Assembly: GCA_003049485.1 (NCBI GenBank)
Contig: PYST01000289.1
Span: forward strand, 1 to 51,996
Reading direction: 5' to 3'
Source: Ophioceras dolichostomum
Taxonomy: Eukaryota > Ascomycota > Sordariomycetes > Magnaporthales > Ophioceraceae
Length of the DNA: 51,996 nt
In this document: piece by piece, positions 10,065-21,211 of the stretch
How the letters are laid out: each line of letters starts with the position of its first letter
Position numbering within the stretch: the first letter of the stretch is position 1
Made by a program: the position numbers and the translations under genes
Notes under the pieces: model-generated
Told to the model about the DNA's origin: nothing
Seen by the model: only the letters and a program-made list of their open reading frames with translations
The model's database searches: none

Positions 10065-11128
10065 TGTCCGAGAAAGCCTATTCTCGGGGATTGAGTGCCC
10101 TGATCACGGCTGCGGCCGCAAGTCTTGGGCATTAAGCCAACCGTGGATGCATGTAAACTTGTCGAAAGCTTGCCTACAACCAACGGATGACTGTAAGGAT
10201 CCGGTTCTTTGTGCTCGGGCGTTGCCTTCCTACACTGAATCTGGGAGCAGGCGATCTGGTAACTGGGAAATTTGGGAAAGACCGCCGGAGCTTTGACTCA
10301 CCGTGCTTGCTTGATCGGACAACAACATGCTGGACTAAAGTTGAAATCTTGCGACGGATAGGGAAGGAGTTCGGTGCGACACGGCTGCCCAATGTGGCTT
10401 CTCGGAACGTCAAATTGAGGAATTGGGAGGACTTGAAATGTAAGTGCTGGCGCTTTTGGACAAGACTGCAAACTCCTCTGAAGTCTCAGGTGTCGGGAAG
10501 CGGACCCTTCAGCAATCTTCAAAGGAGCCGTTGGGTCGTGTCCTTCGCTGGGTGGGAAGCAGTGCTATTATGAAACCAGGAGAGATATTCCAAGAGTTTG
10601 TGGGAAAGGATTCCTGATGACATGGTGTCCGTAAAATTTGGTATCTATGCGGTGCTCAATACATAAACTAAACGCCGGTATCCAAAGACTCAAACGCGAA
10701 TAAAAGAAAGCAACTCCGTGGTCTCAATGAGCTCATATCAAGCGTCGAGGAACCCTCTCGGACACTGAATGACGAAAAAGTGAAGACAATGACAATGGTG
10801 ACAACCCAACACCACTTTCCCCTCACCCCGACTCCCATCATTGCAACACCCAAAGACGGCTTGCCACACTCTCTCCTACCGGCCTGTGAAATACGAGACC
10901 GAATTGTGAGGAAACCCAATTGCCATAGGAGAGTTCCTGGGCTAAAAAGGTCCATATATCTCTTGGCGGTGATGACAACTTCTCCACGTGTAGGGAGACC
11001 TACAGCACGGGTGATTCAACGAACACCCGATTAGAAAGTGCGATGATCAGTCGTCACAACTGTCTTCCGAATCTTCCTCAACTCCTGCGTTTGGCGGAGG
11101 CAGAGCGATGCTGGGTAGCTGGAGAGTC
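10065..11128. other. Upstream region of the XPF-like gene and 3' flank of ADA2
   Basis: About 1.06 kb between two minus-strand genes. It should contain the promoter of the XPF-like gene on the left and the ADA2 3' untranslated region on the right. A CACGTG lies near 10984. No coding sequence was recognised; the frames present are short and composition-driven. Confidence 0.45.
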
Positions 11129-12979
11129 CTACGCTTTGCCCACCCATCCGGAATTGACGAAGAACTCGAATATCCTGCCGCCCTTCTGGCTGTCGAGGCG
11201 GCAGATCTCGCGCGCCTGCTTCTTCTTAAGCGTGCCGTTGCCCTTGAGTGCCTCCTTGAGCAGCTGTTCCTTGATCATCATGTAGGGCTTGGGCTGTATC
11301 CGCAGCATCTCGCAGAGCTTCACCTCCTCGGTCGTCAGGAGTTGCAGGTCCGGTGTGTCCGGGCCGAAATGCAGTGGAGTCACACCGGGTATGGGCTGGG
11401 CCACATACGCCTCCTTCTTGCTACCGTTGATGTTGGAGTGCGCGAGGCCGAACCCGTTAGGCGTGGATATACCGTTAGCGACCACCACGCTGCCCCCATT
11501 AACGGCATCGCCATTGACGTGATTGCCGTTGGCGTTTTGTGGTAAAGCTGCCGCAACTGCCTCGCTCACCAGTGCGTTGCCGTTGAGGTTCTTGGGGTTT
11601 GAAGCTGCCAACCGGAGAGGCAACTCAGGGGCGACTAGCAGGGCCGCCCCGCTAGGGGGGTCCGGTGGTGGCGGTTGCTTGTTCCGCTGGTTGGCCGCCA
11701 AACGCTCACGGTCCATTGAGCCGAGTGGAATCGCTTTCTGGATGCGCGACGCCTTCTCCTGCTCATATTTCTCCCCTGCGCGCAAATCGCCGATGCGCAG
11801 ACCGCGCCACTCCTGAAGCTGATGAATGGCTTGGCGCAGGTTGAGCTCATCAATCAAGCCCTGGGAGAAAGCCTCGAAGTCGTCGTGGTTCATCATACGG
11901 GCGAAGGGCTTCGCCTTGTTCAACAAATCGCGCTCCTCCTTCGACCGCTTCTTCTCAATCCTATTGTTTTCCCTGTAATCGAGCAGGTTGTGTTCAAAAA
12001 TGACTTTCTTGCGCTCAACGCGCTGCGTCAGGCGGCAGTTGTATACCTCCATGACGGTGAGCTTGAGCTCCATCTCAGGCTCCACCTCGCCGGTGCGAGG
12101 GTTAATGCCGTCGCCGGGGTCGAACTGCATCAGCTGAACGGCCTCTTCCGCCTCGTTGGCGTATTCCGTCTCAAACTCGAGTCGACCTGGCATGTATCCC
12201 TGGATTTCGTGGCATGATGGCACCGAGGCCGTAGGCTTCGTTTTGGGTTGCAACGCAGGGGCGTTCTTGGCTGCTTCGCGCCGCTCCTCTATTCGTCGCT
12301 TCTTCCGGGCCTGGAACTCCTCCCGTGTGACCTCGTTCGCGAGCTCGTTGTCATGCGGGCTGCATCTTTTCGGGAGCGGGAAGGCGGGCGAGTTAATATA
12401 GACATCGATGTAATGATCTCGGACTTCGTCCTTGTGCCGGTAACCACCGATGTGGTCAGCGATATCGGCCCACGACCCTAGTCCGTAGATTTCCGCACCC
12501 TCCAGGAGCAACAGCTCCTCGTCCGCGCCCCATTCTCGGTCGAAAATCGGGAACGAGTTCTGCTCAATAACCCGGAAGGGGTGGGTGGCTGGTTGGTGGT
12601 TCCCGCTGGACTGGCCATCTGAGAAGCACTTGACGCAGAGATCGTAGTCATTGCAGGCGGCATGGGCGCATCGTATTCGGACCTGCACCAGGTGTAGTGG
12701 CTTGTTAAATCTGCTTTGGAGTGGGAGACTTGTAGGATGGGGAGCTCATGTGTCACGTCTCAAGATAGCATGAGGGAATTTGTGGGGCGGCGCGAAGAGG
12801 GGACAAAGAATCTCAGGGGGGATGCCGCGGCAGACTCCAGATTCACGAATTACCGGACCGGTCCAAAGAAAAAGAGCCAAACTTACAGTCGAGGTAATAT
12901 CTGCAGAGCAAACATCGCAGTGATATTTGACTCCCCCTTCAGCCCCTCTAGCGGCTGTCTTTTTCCTAATCACGCCCAT
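11129..12979 (-). CDS. ADA2: SAGA/ADA histone acetyltransferase adaptor Ada2
   Basis: Ada2 binds the acetyltransferase Gcn5 and raises its activity on nucleosomes within SAGA and ADA complexes in the nucleus. Exons 12979..12887 and 12682..11129 give 548 aa. The 204-nt intron splits the ZZ zinc finger: exon 1 supplies KYHCDVCSADITST and exon 2 continues VRIRCAHAACNDYDLCVKCF, so exon 2 alone, with its own ATG at 12688, is not the real start. A SANT domain follows at about 80-130 (WGADEELLLLEGAEIYGLGSW), then the conserved ADA region (CHEIQGYMPGRLEFETEY, ELKLTVMEVYN), a low-complexity Asn/Gly/Val linker, and a C-terminal SWIRM domain (LTTEEVKLCEMLRIQPKPY ... SGWVGKA). It is divergent from GAL7 across an 802-bp shared upstream region. 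Confidence 0.96.
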
Positions 12980-13287
12980 CTTGTCGGCCTTGCGTGGTTC
13001 CGGCGAGGGGGGCTGGAAGGCTAGCCTCGGCTTCCTCTAGGACGGTCCTTCTTCAGGCAGACAGCACCAGATCTCGTATGTAAACCTCGATCGCGGAGTG
13101 TTGGACAAGAAGAGCTGGTTTTGCGATTACAAACGATGAAAATCACCTCCTTTGGCCGAAATTTTGATGAATTCCTAAGCCGGTTGTCGTGGTCTGCTCG
13201 TACCAACGTTGGGATCTGGAGTTCAAACGGTGTGGAGAACACTGACTGCACCCCGCGCCACCGACAGCCTGATCCCGAACCTTCTAC

Positions 13288-13295
13288 ATCACGTG
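13288..13295. promoter_or_regulatory. E-box ATCACGTG, first of a pair
   Basis: It matches RTCACGTG, the site known for Cbf1-type bHLH factors (CDEI element). A second identical octamer starts 30 bp downstream. It lies 487 bp before the GAL7 start and about 310 bp upstream of ADA2. Confidence 0.45.
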
Positions 13296-13317
13296 TCGTA
13301 TGAGAGCAAATCAGTCA

Positions 13318-13325
13318 ATCACGTG
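13318..13325. promoter_or_regulatory. E-box ATCACGTG, second of a pair
   Basis: It is identical to the octamer at 13288-13295 and spaced by 30 bp, about three helical turns, so both would face the same side of the DNA. It abuts the left arm of an inverted repeat. Confidence 0.45.
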
Positions 13326-13366
13326 GTAGTTGAGGTGGTTGGTGGAAGTAATCTCACCACAACTAC
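13326..13366. repeat. Imperfect inverted repeat in the ADA2/GAL7 promoter
   Basis: The left arm GTAGTTGAGGTG (13326-13337) pairs with the right arm CACCACAACTAC (13355-13366) at 11 of 12 positions, with a 17-bp centre. It directly follows the second E-box. It could be a dimeric factor site or a chance palindrome. Confidence 0.4.
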
Positions 13367-13781
13367 GACCTGGTAGTGGCTATATTCCAGACCCAGCGAG
13401 AATGCCGCGCTTAAAGACAGCCAATCGGTCCGAGACGGAAGTCCAACATCTTGCGGGATATTCTTTCAAGGAACAAACCTTGTGCCTGTGAGCCTTCGTG
13501 ACGACTGGCGTCCTGATGCGGGGCGTTCGAAGTCATATCCCCGCACTGAAAAGCTGTCAAAACTCTGCGCTGACCAGGGACACTTGGTAAGAAGGCTCGG
13601 GTTAGCCCACATCGTCACATCATATTGCTAATGGGGCCAAAGTGAGGGCCGTATTCATGAAAGCAAGTTGGGAATAAAGCCCTCGGTTTCTCGCCTCTAG
13701 ATTGTAATCGCTATTCTTAAAACCTGTGTCTCTTTGCTCTCACCACTGGCTGTCGACGCTGAGGCTCAAATTCCCGACAAG

Positions 13782-15115
13782 ATGCCCGACCAAGTGCTCG
13801 ATGATATTTCGCATCGCAGGTATAACCCCCTGACCGGGTCGTGGCTGCTGGTTTCTCCCCACCGGACGAAGCGCCCATGGCAAGGCCAGCAGGAGGCACC
13901 GTCGAAAAGCCAGCTGCCCAAGTATGACCCTGCTTGCTACCTCTGCCCGCGAAACAAGCGTGCGCAGGGGGATCAGAACCCGGATTATAGGAACACGTTC
14001 GTGTTCGTCAATGACTACAGCGCGGTCAAGGAAGAACAGGCAGAGTACGAGCCTTCAGAGCCGAAGAGCGATGGTACGGCGACACGCCCCCCGAGATTTC
14101 CGTCTTTCTTACGTATTAATTAGCAGAGTTACTAACGGAGGGAAATTATAGACATTGCCTCGCTTCTACTCCGGGCAGAGGCCACCACGGGGAAGTGCTA
14201 CGTCTTGACTTTCTCGCCCAAGCACAGCGTTACACTCGCAGACATGACGGCCGAGGAGATCCTCCCCGTTATCGACGAGTGGACGTCCGTCTATGCCTCG
14301 CATCTGGCTCCGTCGCACCCGCTTGCGGGCGTGGCAGCCTCCGCGCTCTCTAGGTTCACTGAGAACAAAATAGCTCGCCCTGCACACCAGCTGCGCTATA
14401 TGCAGATCTTCGAGAACAAGGGCGCGGCCATGGGCTGCTCAAACCCGCACCCGCACTGCCAGATTTGGACGACGTCGTCGCTGCCCGAGGAGCCGGGCAA
14501 GGAGCTGGCGCAAATGGCCCGATACCGGCAAGAACACGCGGGCAGGCACATGCTAGGCGACTATGTCAAGCTGGAAGAGGAGAAGCAGGAGCGTGTCGTG
14601 TGGCAGAACAACGGCTTCCTCGTCGTTTGTCCCTGGTGGGCTGTGTGGCCGTTTGAGGTCCTCATCATTGCTAAGAGGCACGTCCGGGCGCTCGTCGACC
14701 TCACGGACGAGGAGAAGCGAGGTTTTGCTGAGGCCATCCAGGAGGTAACGCGGCGATATGATAACCTGTTTGAGACCAACTTCCCATACAGTTAAGTGTC
14801 CACCTGCCCACCCTCACATCCCCACTCTCACTTCCACTTCGCTCCCATGGTCTTCGCTGGATGTCCTGCTGACAGGCTAACTGGCGGCAAACAGGCTCTG
14901 GGATCCATCAGGCACCACTGACCGGCAGTGAGGAAGAGGTAGAGAGCAGCTGGTTTCACATGCACTTCTACCCACCACTGCTCCGCTCAGCTACCGTGCG
15001 CAAGTTCCTCGTCGGATTCGAGCTCATGGCCGAGCCGCAACGGGACATCACCCCTGAACAGGCCGCCGCCCGGCTGAGGGCCTGTGGCGGAGAACTTTAC
15101 CGCAAATCTCTCTAG
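13782..15115 (+). CDS. GAL7: Galactose-1-phosphate uridylyltransferase
   Basis: Leloir-pathway enzyme that exchanges UMP between UDP-glucose and galactose-1-phosphate, in the cytosol. Exons 13782..14073, 14152..14790 and 14895..15115 give 383 aa, normal for the family. Introns have a TTACTAAC branch and TATAG and ACAG acceptors, and the codon phases restore SDDIASLLL and FPYSSGIHQAP. An in-frame ATG at 13734 would add 16 residues, but the family begins at MPDQVLDDISHRRYNPLTG. A zinc-binding CYLC lies near residues 47-50. The active-site motif NPHPHCQIW is at about 195-203, with His199 the expected uridylylated nucleophile. The C-terminal SWFHMHFYPPLLRS segment is also conserved. Its 3' end converges on ERG28 with 205 bp between stops. 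The paired E-boxes upstream may matter for regulation. Confidence 0.96.
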
Positions 15116-15320
15116 TTTTATTATCATCGTCGCTTGGTGATGTTTATAAGCGATCCGCTCGCTAGCTGCTCACATCCATCATTCTTCTCGCAATAGACAT
15201 ATTCATCATATATAGACATAAAATAACCCGCATTTACGCCACCATTTCGACTCAAACAAACACCGATTGTGCAAGTGTGACTATTCGCAAGGAGGACTCG
15301 GCTGGGATGCGACGCAACTC

Positions 15321-16020
15321 TTACTTGAGCCACGGCGGAAGCGGAATGGGACCAACGTAGTAGGTGTACTGCATCGCCATCCAAATCGCGCCTGTGCTCC
15401 CCGCAGCGATGGGGAAGACGAGGGGGAACCTGGGCGTGCACGTCTTGTACACAAGCAGCTCGGAGAGGTAGTGCGACGCGGCGATGAGGTGCGTTATGAG
15501 CGAGAGCTGGTATAGGGTCGGGTTGGAGACGTCGTATGCGGTGTACAGACGGACGAGGCCGGTGATGAAGGTCCAGGTGCCGAACAGACGAGCCGCAAGC
15601 GGGGTGAGCTGGTCAGAAGCCTTCTCAATGTTCTTGCCCGTGCTGGAAGCTGGCACGAGCTTGTCAACGCTGTCCTCGGGGTTTTTCTCCCCGGAGGCTA
15701 AGCCGGTCGTTTTGGCCTTCGCTAGCGACGGGTTGGGGACGAAGAGGCCGGTATAAATGCGCCGGCTGTAGTGGAGAGTTTTGAAATTCTGGACCGCGTT
15801 TCCGAGGGCCGTTACCGAGACCTAAGGACGGACGCACAAAGGGTTAGTCGAAGGATTGGAGCGTCCCCAGCGTAAGCCTCGTCAAGGCACGGGATTGGAT
15901 TGGTGCTTTTCTTTGGCTGCACTCTGTCAGCTACTAGATGCTTACCACGAAGAGATAGAATGGTAGATAGCCTTGGTCAAAGGGAGGGAGGATGTCGGTG
16001 AGACGAAAAGATGCCGCCAT
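15321..16020 (-). CDS. ERG28: Ergosterol biosynthesis scaffold protein Erg28
   Basis: Small ER membrane protein that tethers the sterol C-4 demethylation enzymes (Erg25, Erg26, Erg27) together. Exons 16020..15946 and 15821..15321 give 191 aa. The intron (GTAAGC ... CTTAG) falls in phase 0 inside the first membrane segment, between LPFYLFV and VSVTALGN. Family features are NFKTLHYSRRIYTG, LAARLFGTWTFITGLVRLY, the HYLSELLVYKT helix and a terminal PLPPWLK. It is longer than yeast Erg28 (148 aa) because of a polar insert between VPNPSLAKAK and TPLAARLFGTW. The gene faces the 3-ketoacyl-CoA reductase across about 500 bp. Confidence 0.92.
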
Positions 16021-16520
16021 GGCGAAGACGGTAGGTAGGTACCAGTTCTGAGGAGCACTCCTTAGGCAGCGGCACACTGGATGTATGGGATGTCTACAGT
16101 GAGACCGGAGGTGAAGATGAGTTGGTTAAGATCAGCTTTGGGAAGCCCCTAGTTATGAGCAGCCTTGGGCAGGAAGTATGCTTGATATACGCGTCTCCAG
16201 ACAGCCGGTGTTCCGCCCTTTGGTCAAGTCCGTATTCCGTTAAATCGTTGGGATAACTAAACGGAAGTGTGAGCAAAATTCGTTGAGGCCGGCAAGCTCG
16301 CCGAAAAGGAGCTGCACGAGCCGTGATAGGACAATCGATGCTGAGCTGAGCTTCCTCCGCGGGGTTTATCAGGGCTTCCAGGGGTTCGTTTCTAGTGGGT
16401 CCGCACGAGTGCTCCACGACATAATGCTCTAGTGTGTCCCAATCTTCCAATTGATGATGGGAACCTCTCCTTTTTTTCTTCCCTCACACATCTCTGTCAA
16501 GTTTGACAAAGCTGATCACG
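16021..16520. promoter_or_regulatory. Shared head-to-head promoter, ERG28 / 3-ketoacyl-CoA reductase
   Basis: About 500 bp between the two start codons. Both products are ER lipid-synthesis proteins. An ACGCGT lies near 16189. No convincing sterol-response element could be picked out by eye. Confidence 0.45.
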
Positions 16521-17606
16521 ATGGAAACCCTCGCCCAGGCTCTGGCCTCGGTGCCGCAGAGCGTTCAGTGGGCTCTTGCTGGTTTTGGCGCCCTTTATCT
16601 TTCTAGCAAGGTTATCAGCTATCTTCGGCTGGTCCTAAACCTTTTTATTTTGAGCGGAACGAATGTAAACAAGCCCTGCAAGGATCCATCCCCTGCCGTC
16701 CACTCGTATCTGCTCAGGTTCTAACAACACGATCGATGACGTCCGAAACAGCTCCAAAAATATGGCAAGAAAGGCTCTTGGGCAGTTGTGACGGGCGCCT
16801 CCGACGGCCTCGGTAAGGAGTTCGCATCCCAGCTCGCGTCCAAGGGGTTCAACATCGTCCTCGTCTCCCGCACCGAGTCGAAGCTGGTGGCGCTAGCGAA
16901 GGAGCTCGAGGCAAAACATGGCAGCCTCAAGACCAAGATTCTGGCCATGGACTACGCTCAAGACCGCGATGAGGACTACGAGAAGCTCGCACAGCTGATC
17001 TCCGGGCTCGACGTCGCAATCCTGATCAACAACGTTGGCCAGAGCCACTCGATACCCGTGTCCTTCCTCGAGACGACGCGCCCGGAGATGCAGAACATAA
17101 TCACGATCAACTGCCTTGGGACTCTGAAGACGACCCAGATCGTAGCCCCCGGCATGGTCCAGCGCAAGCGAGGCTTGATCCTGACAATGGCCTCTTTTGC
17201 CGGCTGGATCCCGACGCCGTACCTGGCGACCTACAGCGGCAGCAAGGCTTTCCTGCAGCACTGGAGCAGCTCCCTGGCCGAGGAGCTCCGGTCGAGCAAC
17301 GTTGATGTCCAGATCGTCCTCAGCTACCTGGTCGTGTCGGCAATGAGCAAGGTCCGCCGCCCGAGCCTGCTTATCCCCAATGCGAAGCCGTTCGTGCGCT
17401 CAGCCCTGAGCAAGATCGGGCGAGGCTCCCAGGGCATGTGGGCGTATACCTACACGCCCTGGTGGACGCACGCTTACTTTCAGTGGTTCGTGGAGAACAC
17501 CATCGGCGTTGGACACAGGCTGGCCATCTGGTACAATCTCAAGATGCATCAAGACATCCGGGCCCGCGCCTTGAGGAAGGCGGCAAGGGAGGCCAAGAAG
17601 GCTTAG
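16521..17606 (+). CDS. IFA38: Very-long-chain 3-oxoacyl-CoA reductase (Ifa38/KAR type)
   Basis: ER-membrane short-chain dehydrogenase that performs the second step of the very-long-chain fatty-acid elongation cycle, reducing 3-ketoacyl-CoA with NADPH. Exons 16521..16664 and 16752..17606 give 332 aa. Exon 1 encodes a hydrophobic N-terminal anchor (VQWALAGFGALYLSSKVISY). Exon 2 encodes the Rossmann domain with TGASDGLGKEFA, NNVG, a catalytic Ser in MASFAGWIP and Tyr-Lys in YSGSK. The C-terminus is basic (REAKKA), a weak ER-retention-like tail. An ATG at 16503 is in frame and would add six residues; the one at 16521 gives an N-terminus closer to the family. It is head to head with ERG28. Confidence 0.95.
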
Positions 17607-18910
17607 TCCTAGGGTTAGTCCTAGGCCACTGGAAGAACTGGAAACACCGGAGGTCCTTTGAAATTTTCCTCTAGATCCAAGCGACAGTGCTGGCTGGAGC
17701 TACAGCAATTAGCGGTTGGTATTCGCCAGGGCAGGCACCTTTGTCTACCTACCTACCTACCTACCTACTAGGTACCTATTGAATGCATGCAACTTTTCTT
17801 ACACTGTATCTCTTTGAAGTCTAGCCGGGCAACCTCAACGATACGGGTTCCATTGTACTACATAGAGCTTTAGGACAGGCGGGACTGTCCGTACCTAGAA
17901 GGCCCACGGTACTTACAATCTGCCAATCCGAGTCCCGCATTTATCAAGCTGCTCGCCAAGTGACCTGCCGCGCTCCACATGAGCATCCACAGAGCCCGAA
18001 TTGGAATATCTCCTCCATCGGCGTTTACGTTCTGTTCCTTCCTATGTTCGATGCAAGATACAATTCTAGATCGGACATAGGGTGGGAGGGACTAAAGACC
18101 GAAGGCATCATCCCCTCATGACGTCCCAGTGACGCCTTCCTTCCGTCCCTGCCGTCTGAGTCGTCACACAAGCCTTTCAGCCCGGCCATGCTCCGCACTC
18201 ATCAGGAGATGCGTCGTGCTTTAGAAAGAAGGTGTGATAACCTCCAAGCTGCAGGGGCAAGGGTGTCATCGAGCAGATGGCTCCTGCCCTGACTCACCGA
18301 AGGGTTCGCGTTGCCATGGAAGTCCAAGCTCGACGGGCCGTCGGGCGGCCGGCCCGGGCTCAACTTTCTATCCGCCCAGGTCTGGTAGTAGTCAAACCTT
18401 CATTGAGTACAGCTTCAGCCATTTCTCTTCTCGACTGGATCGCCGTCACTGCTCTCACATCGGAACCCCGCTCAACCGCTCTCGGGTGCCAGAGCAGATA
18501 CGTCGGCTATCTTCAGTTCAACTTTCGTCCAAACGCAGCGAGTGAATCTTTCCCCATTCGCTAGCTAGCTCGATCACATCTCGTCCGATCGCTGATGGGA
18601 TCGAAACGAAGTACAATATAAATATCTACCTTCTCTCCCCATCTCTCAAGTCGTCGCTCCTCTGGTGCTGTTCCTGTGCCTGTTGCAAAAGCAAAAGCAA
18701 AGACTTCCTCCTCCCCTTCGCCCTCACAAGCTCCAATTTGGCCATTATCTACGTCGACAAATCGATCGAATCCACTGCAAAGCAAAATCAGTTGCACCTC
18801 ATTCACCTCATCATTGGTCACTACACTCGCGGGTGACATCTCAAACAAAAGCCCAAGCGTCCTCATCCATCTTTCCCAGTTCATCATAAGCCACAGCCCT
18901 CTCTGCAAAG
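17607..18910. other. Intergenic region upstream of the aldo/keto reductase
   Basis: 1.3 kb with a CTAC microsatellite near its left end and otherwise no recognised feature. The last 300 bp are CT-rich, as expected for a fungal promoter and 5' untranslated region before the ATG at 18911. Confidence 0.5.
17745..17768 (+). repeat. (CTAC)6 microsatellite
   Basis: Six perfect CTAC units followed by TAGGTACC. The same CTAC and TACCTAGGTA words recur in other intergenic parts of the window. Confidence 0.9.
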
Positions 18911-20645
18911 ATGTCGGCTCTCCCGATGGCTCCCCAGCCTAAGAGCCCACTGGGCCGATACAGGCTGCTCTCCCCGACCGCTGGTGTCCGCGTCAGTCCG
19001 ATCTGTCTCGGGGCCATGAACTTTGGCAACGCCTGGTGAGTGACAGTAGCCATCTATTCCTCTACATATTCGCCTAGTCTCCGTTCTCACAACCTATAAT
19101 GGCCGCTGACTCCTTTACATAGGACGGATTACATGGGTGCATGCGACCAACGCCAGACCTTCGATATTCTAGATTGCTTCTATGATCATGTTTGTCTTCC
19201 GGTTCTCTCTCCCCTGAATCTTGATGTTCATTCATGGAGATTTTGCTAACCCGGTAGCTACAGGGTGGTGAGCACCCCTCTAGGCATCTTCCTCCTCTGT
19301 GGAGTCTATGATGCGGAAAGAGCTCGCCGTCCTAGGCGGTTGACCGTTGTAGCTCACTAACCGCGGTTTTTAGGAAACTTCATCGACACTTCGAACAACT
19401 ACCAGTTCGAGGAATCTGAGACCTGGATCGGAGAGTGGATGAAGAAACGCCAGAACCGAGATCAGATGGGTATGCTTCAGTCCCTTTTTCTTCGTTGGAG
19501 GGCGTTCCGAAGCTGATCATGAGTCATGATCTAGTCATCGCGACGAAGTATACCACGAATTTCCGCGCCGGGAAGGGTAATCACGAGATCATGGCCAACT
19601 TCACAGGCAACGGCACCAAGAGCCTGCGGACGTCTGTCGAGGCCAGTCTGAGAAAGCTGCAGACCACTTACATCGACCTGGTACGTTGATCTCTCGTAAT
19701 GCCGGAGCGAGTTGTTCACCACAACTAGTGCTAACTGTTCCCGCCGTTCTGCTAGCTCTATGTCCACTGGTGGGATCATTCGACCTCCATCCCGGAGCTG
19801 ATGCAGTCCCTCAACCAACTTGTGATCACCGGCAAGGTCCTGTATCTTGGGGTGAGCGACACGCCCGCCTGGGTCGTGAGCAAGGCCAACGAGTATGCGC
19901 GCAACCACGGCCTGCGCCAGTTCTGCGTCTACCAAGGCCGATGGTCCGCGGCGTCACGCGATTTTGAGCGAGAGATCATTCCAATGGCCCGAGCCGAGGG
20001 GGTACGTAGCCGATGTGAACCCCAAGCTTTGCCCCCTTCATCTTTCCCGAGACTGGCAGACGCGCCTAATACTAACGGACGCTGTTTTGCTTTACATCTC
20101 AGATGGGTCTTGCGCCATGGGGTGCTCTTGGCGGTGGCCATTTCAAAACGGAGGAGCAGAGAAGGTCGAAGAACGGACGCAAGTCTGAGGCCTCTGCTGC
20201 CGATATCAAGATCAGCAACGTGCTGGAGTCCATCGCCAAGCGCAAGAGCACCATCATCACGTCCGTCGCGCTGGCCTACGTGATGCACAAAGCGCCCTAC
20301 GTGTTCCCGATCCTCGTAGGCTTTCTCTTTCCTCCCTCCTCCTTCCCATGACAACAAATCTACTCCTCCGTTTACTAACAACGAGCAACCGCTTCCCCTT
20401 TCCAGGGCGGCCGCACCGTCGACCACCTCCGCCAAAACATCGAGGCCCTCACCCTCTCCCTCAGCGGCGACGACATCGCCGAGATCGAGGGCGCCGTGCC
20501 CTTCGACCTGGGGTTCCCCAACAACTTCCTGTACGGCGCCGCCCTCCCGCCCCAGCACCAGCAGGTGTGGATCGCCAACGTAGGCGGCCACTTCGACTAC
20601 GTCGCGGATCCCAAGCCCATCCCCGCCGCGAAGGGCGGCGAGTAG
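18911..20645 (+). CDS. Aldo/keto reductase, aryl-alcohol/norsolorinic-acid reductase-like
   Basis: NADPH-dependent aldo/keto reductase of the fungal aryl-alcohol dehydrogenase and norsolorinic-acid reductase-like group; the substrate is unknown. Exons 18911..19035, 19123..19189, 19264..19267, 19374..19469, 19535..19680, 19756..20001, 20103..20315 and 20406..20645 give 378 aa. The third exon is only 4 nt (GGTG). It is needed to keep frame and to make the conserved FYDH-GGNFIDTSNNYQ strand that carries the catalytic Asp and Tyr. The catalytic Lys is in VIATKYTT and the His in LYVHWWDHS. The cofactor-side segment includes GVSDTPAWVVSKANEYAR and APWGALGGGHF. There is no neighbouring biosynthetic backbone gene, so a role in secondary metabolism is not implied. 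Confidence 0.92.
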
Positions 20646-21211
20646 GGCTTCCGCCTGTTGACCTCGCGGTGGAGGTGGCGGCCGCATAGAGACTACTAGG
20701 ACGTAGCAGACTACGAGGCTCAGCAGCAGCAGCAGCAGTGGTCCGAGCAGCAGCGGAGGGAGGACGAGGCCGCCGCGCAGAACTCTGCGCGCCGGTGGCG
20801 GCAGTGTCAGAGCCAGCCCCAGCACACCCAGAATAATCGTCGTCATCGCCAGTACCACGGGAAATATTACTGAGAGAGGATGTGAGGCTTTTGGGACACA
20901 ACCGTGACTTCGGAGCTGTGTGCACACTATCTAGTTCCTCGCACCCGTTTGGACCCCATTTTCTTTTCCACCGGCCAGTCCGCCCCGTATGTGTTGCGGA
21001 TCCTCCAATACCCGGCATAACCGCAGATATCAACCCCCCTGAATTGGTCCCGGAGCCTCCAAAGATCAGGGCGCAAAAAGAAGCAAAAGCAAGCAGTTAG
21101 GATAGGTACATTATGTAGTATGTTTTTATTCCCTTCGAGCAAACGAAGCCAAATCAGAGAAGTTAACCCATATTGTCCTTTGCCTCCCCATGTCTCCCTC
21201 ACTCCATCCCA
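20646..21211. other. Intergenic region between two convergent 3' ends
   Basis: 566 bp with a short CAG-rich stretch near 20722-20740. Both flanking genes end here. Nothing coding was recognised. Confidence 0.5.

Larger units (their letters stand above)
12980..13781. promoter_or_regulatory. Shared divergent promoter region, ADA2 / GAL7
   Basis: The whole space between two outward genes. Besides the paired E-boxes and inverted repeat listed separately, it holds a CCAAT box at 13421-13425. No coding sequence was recognised. Confidence 0.6.
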
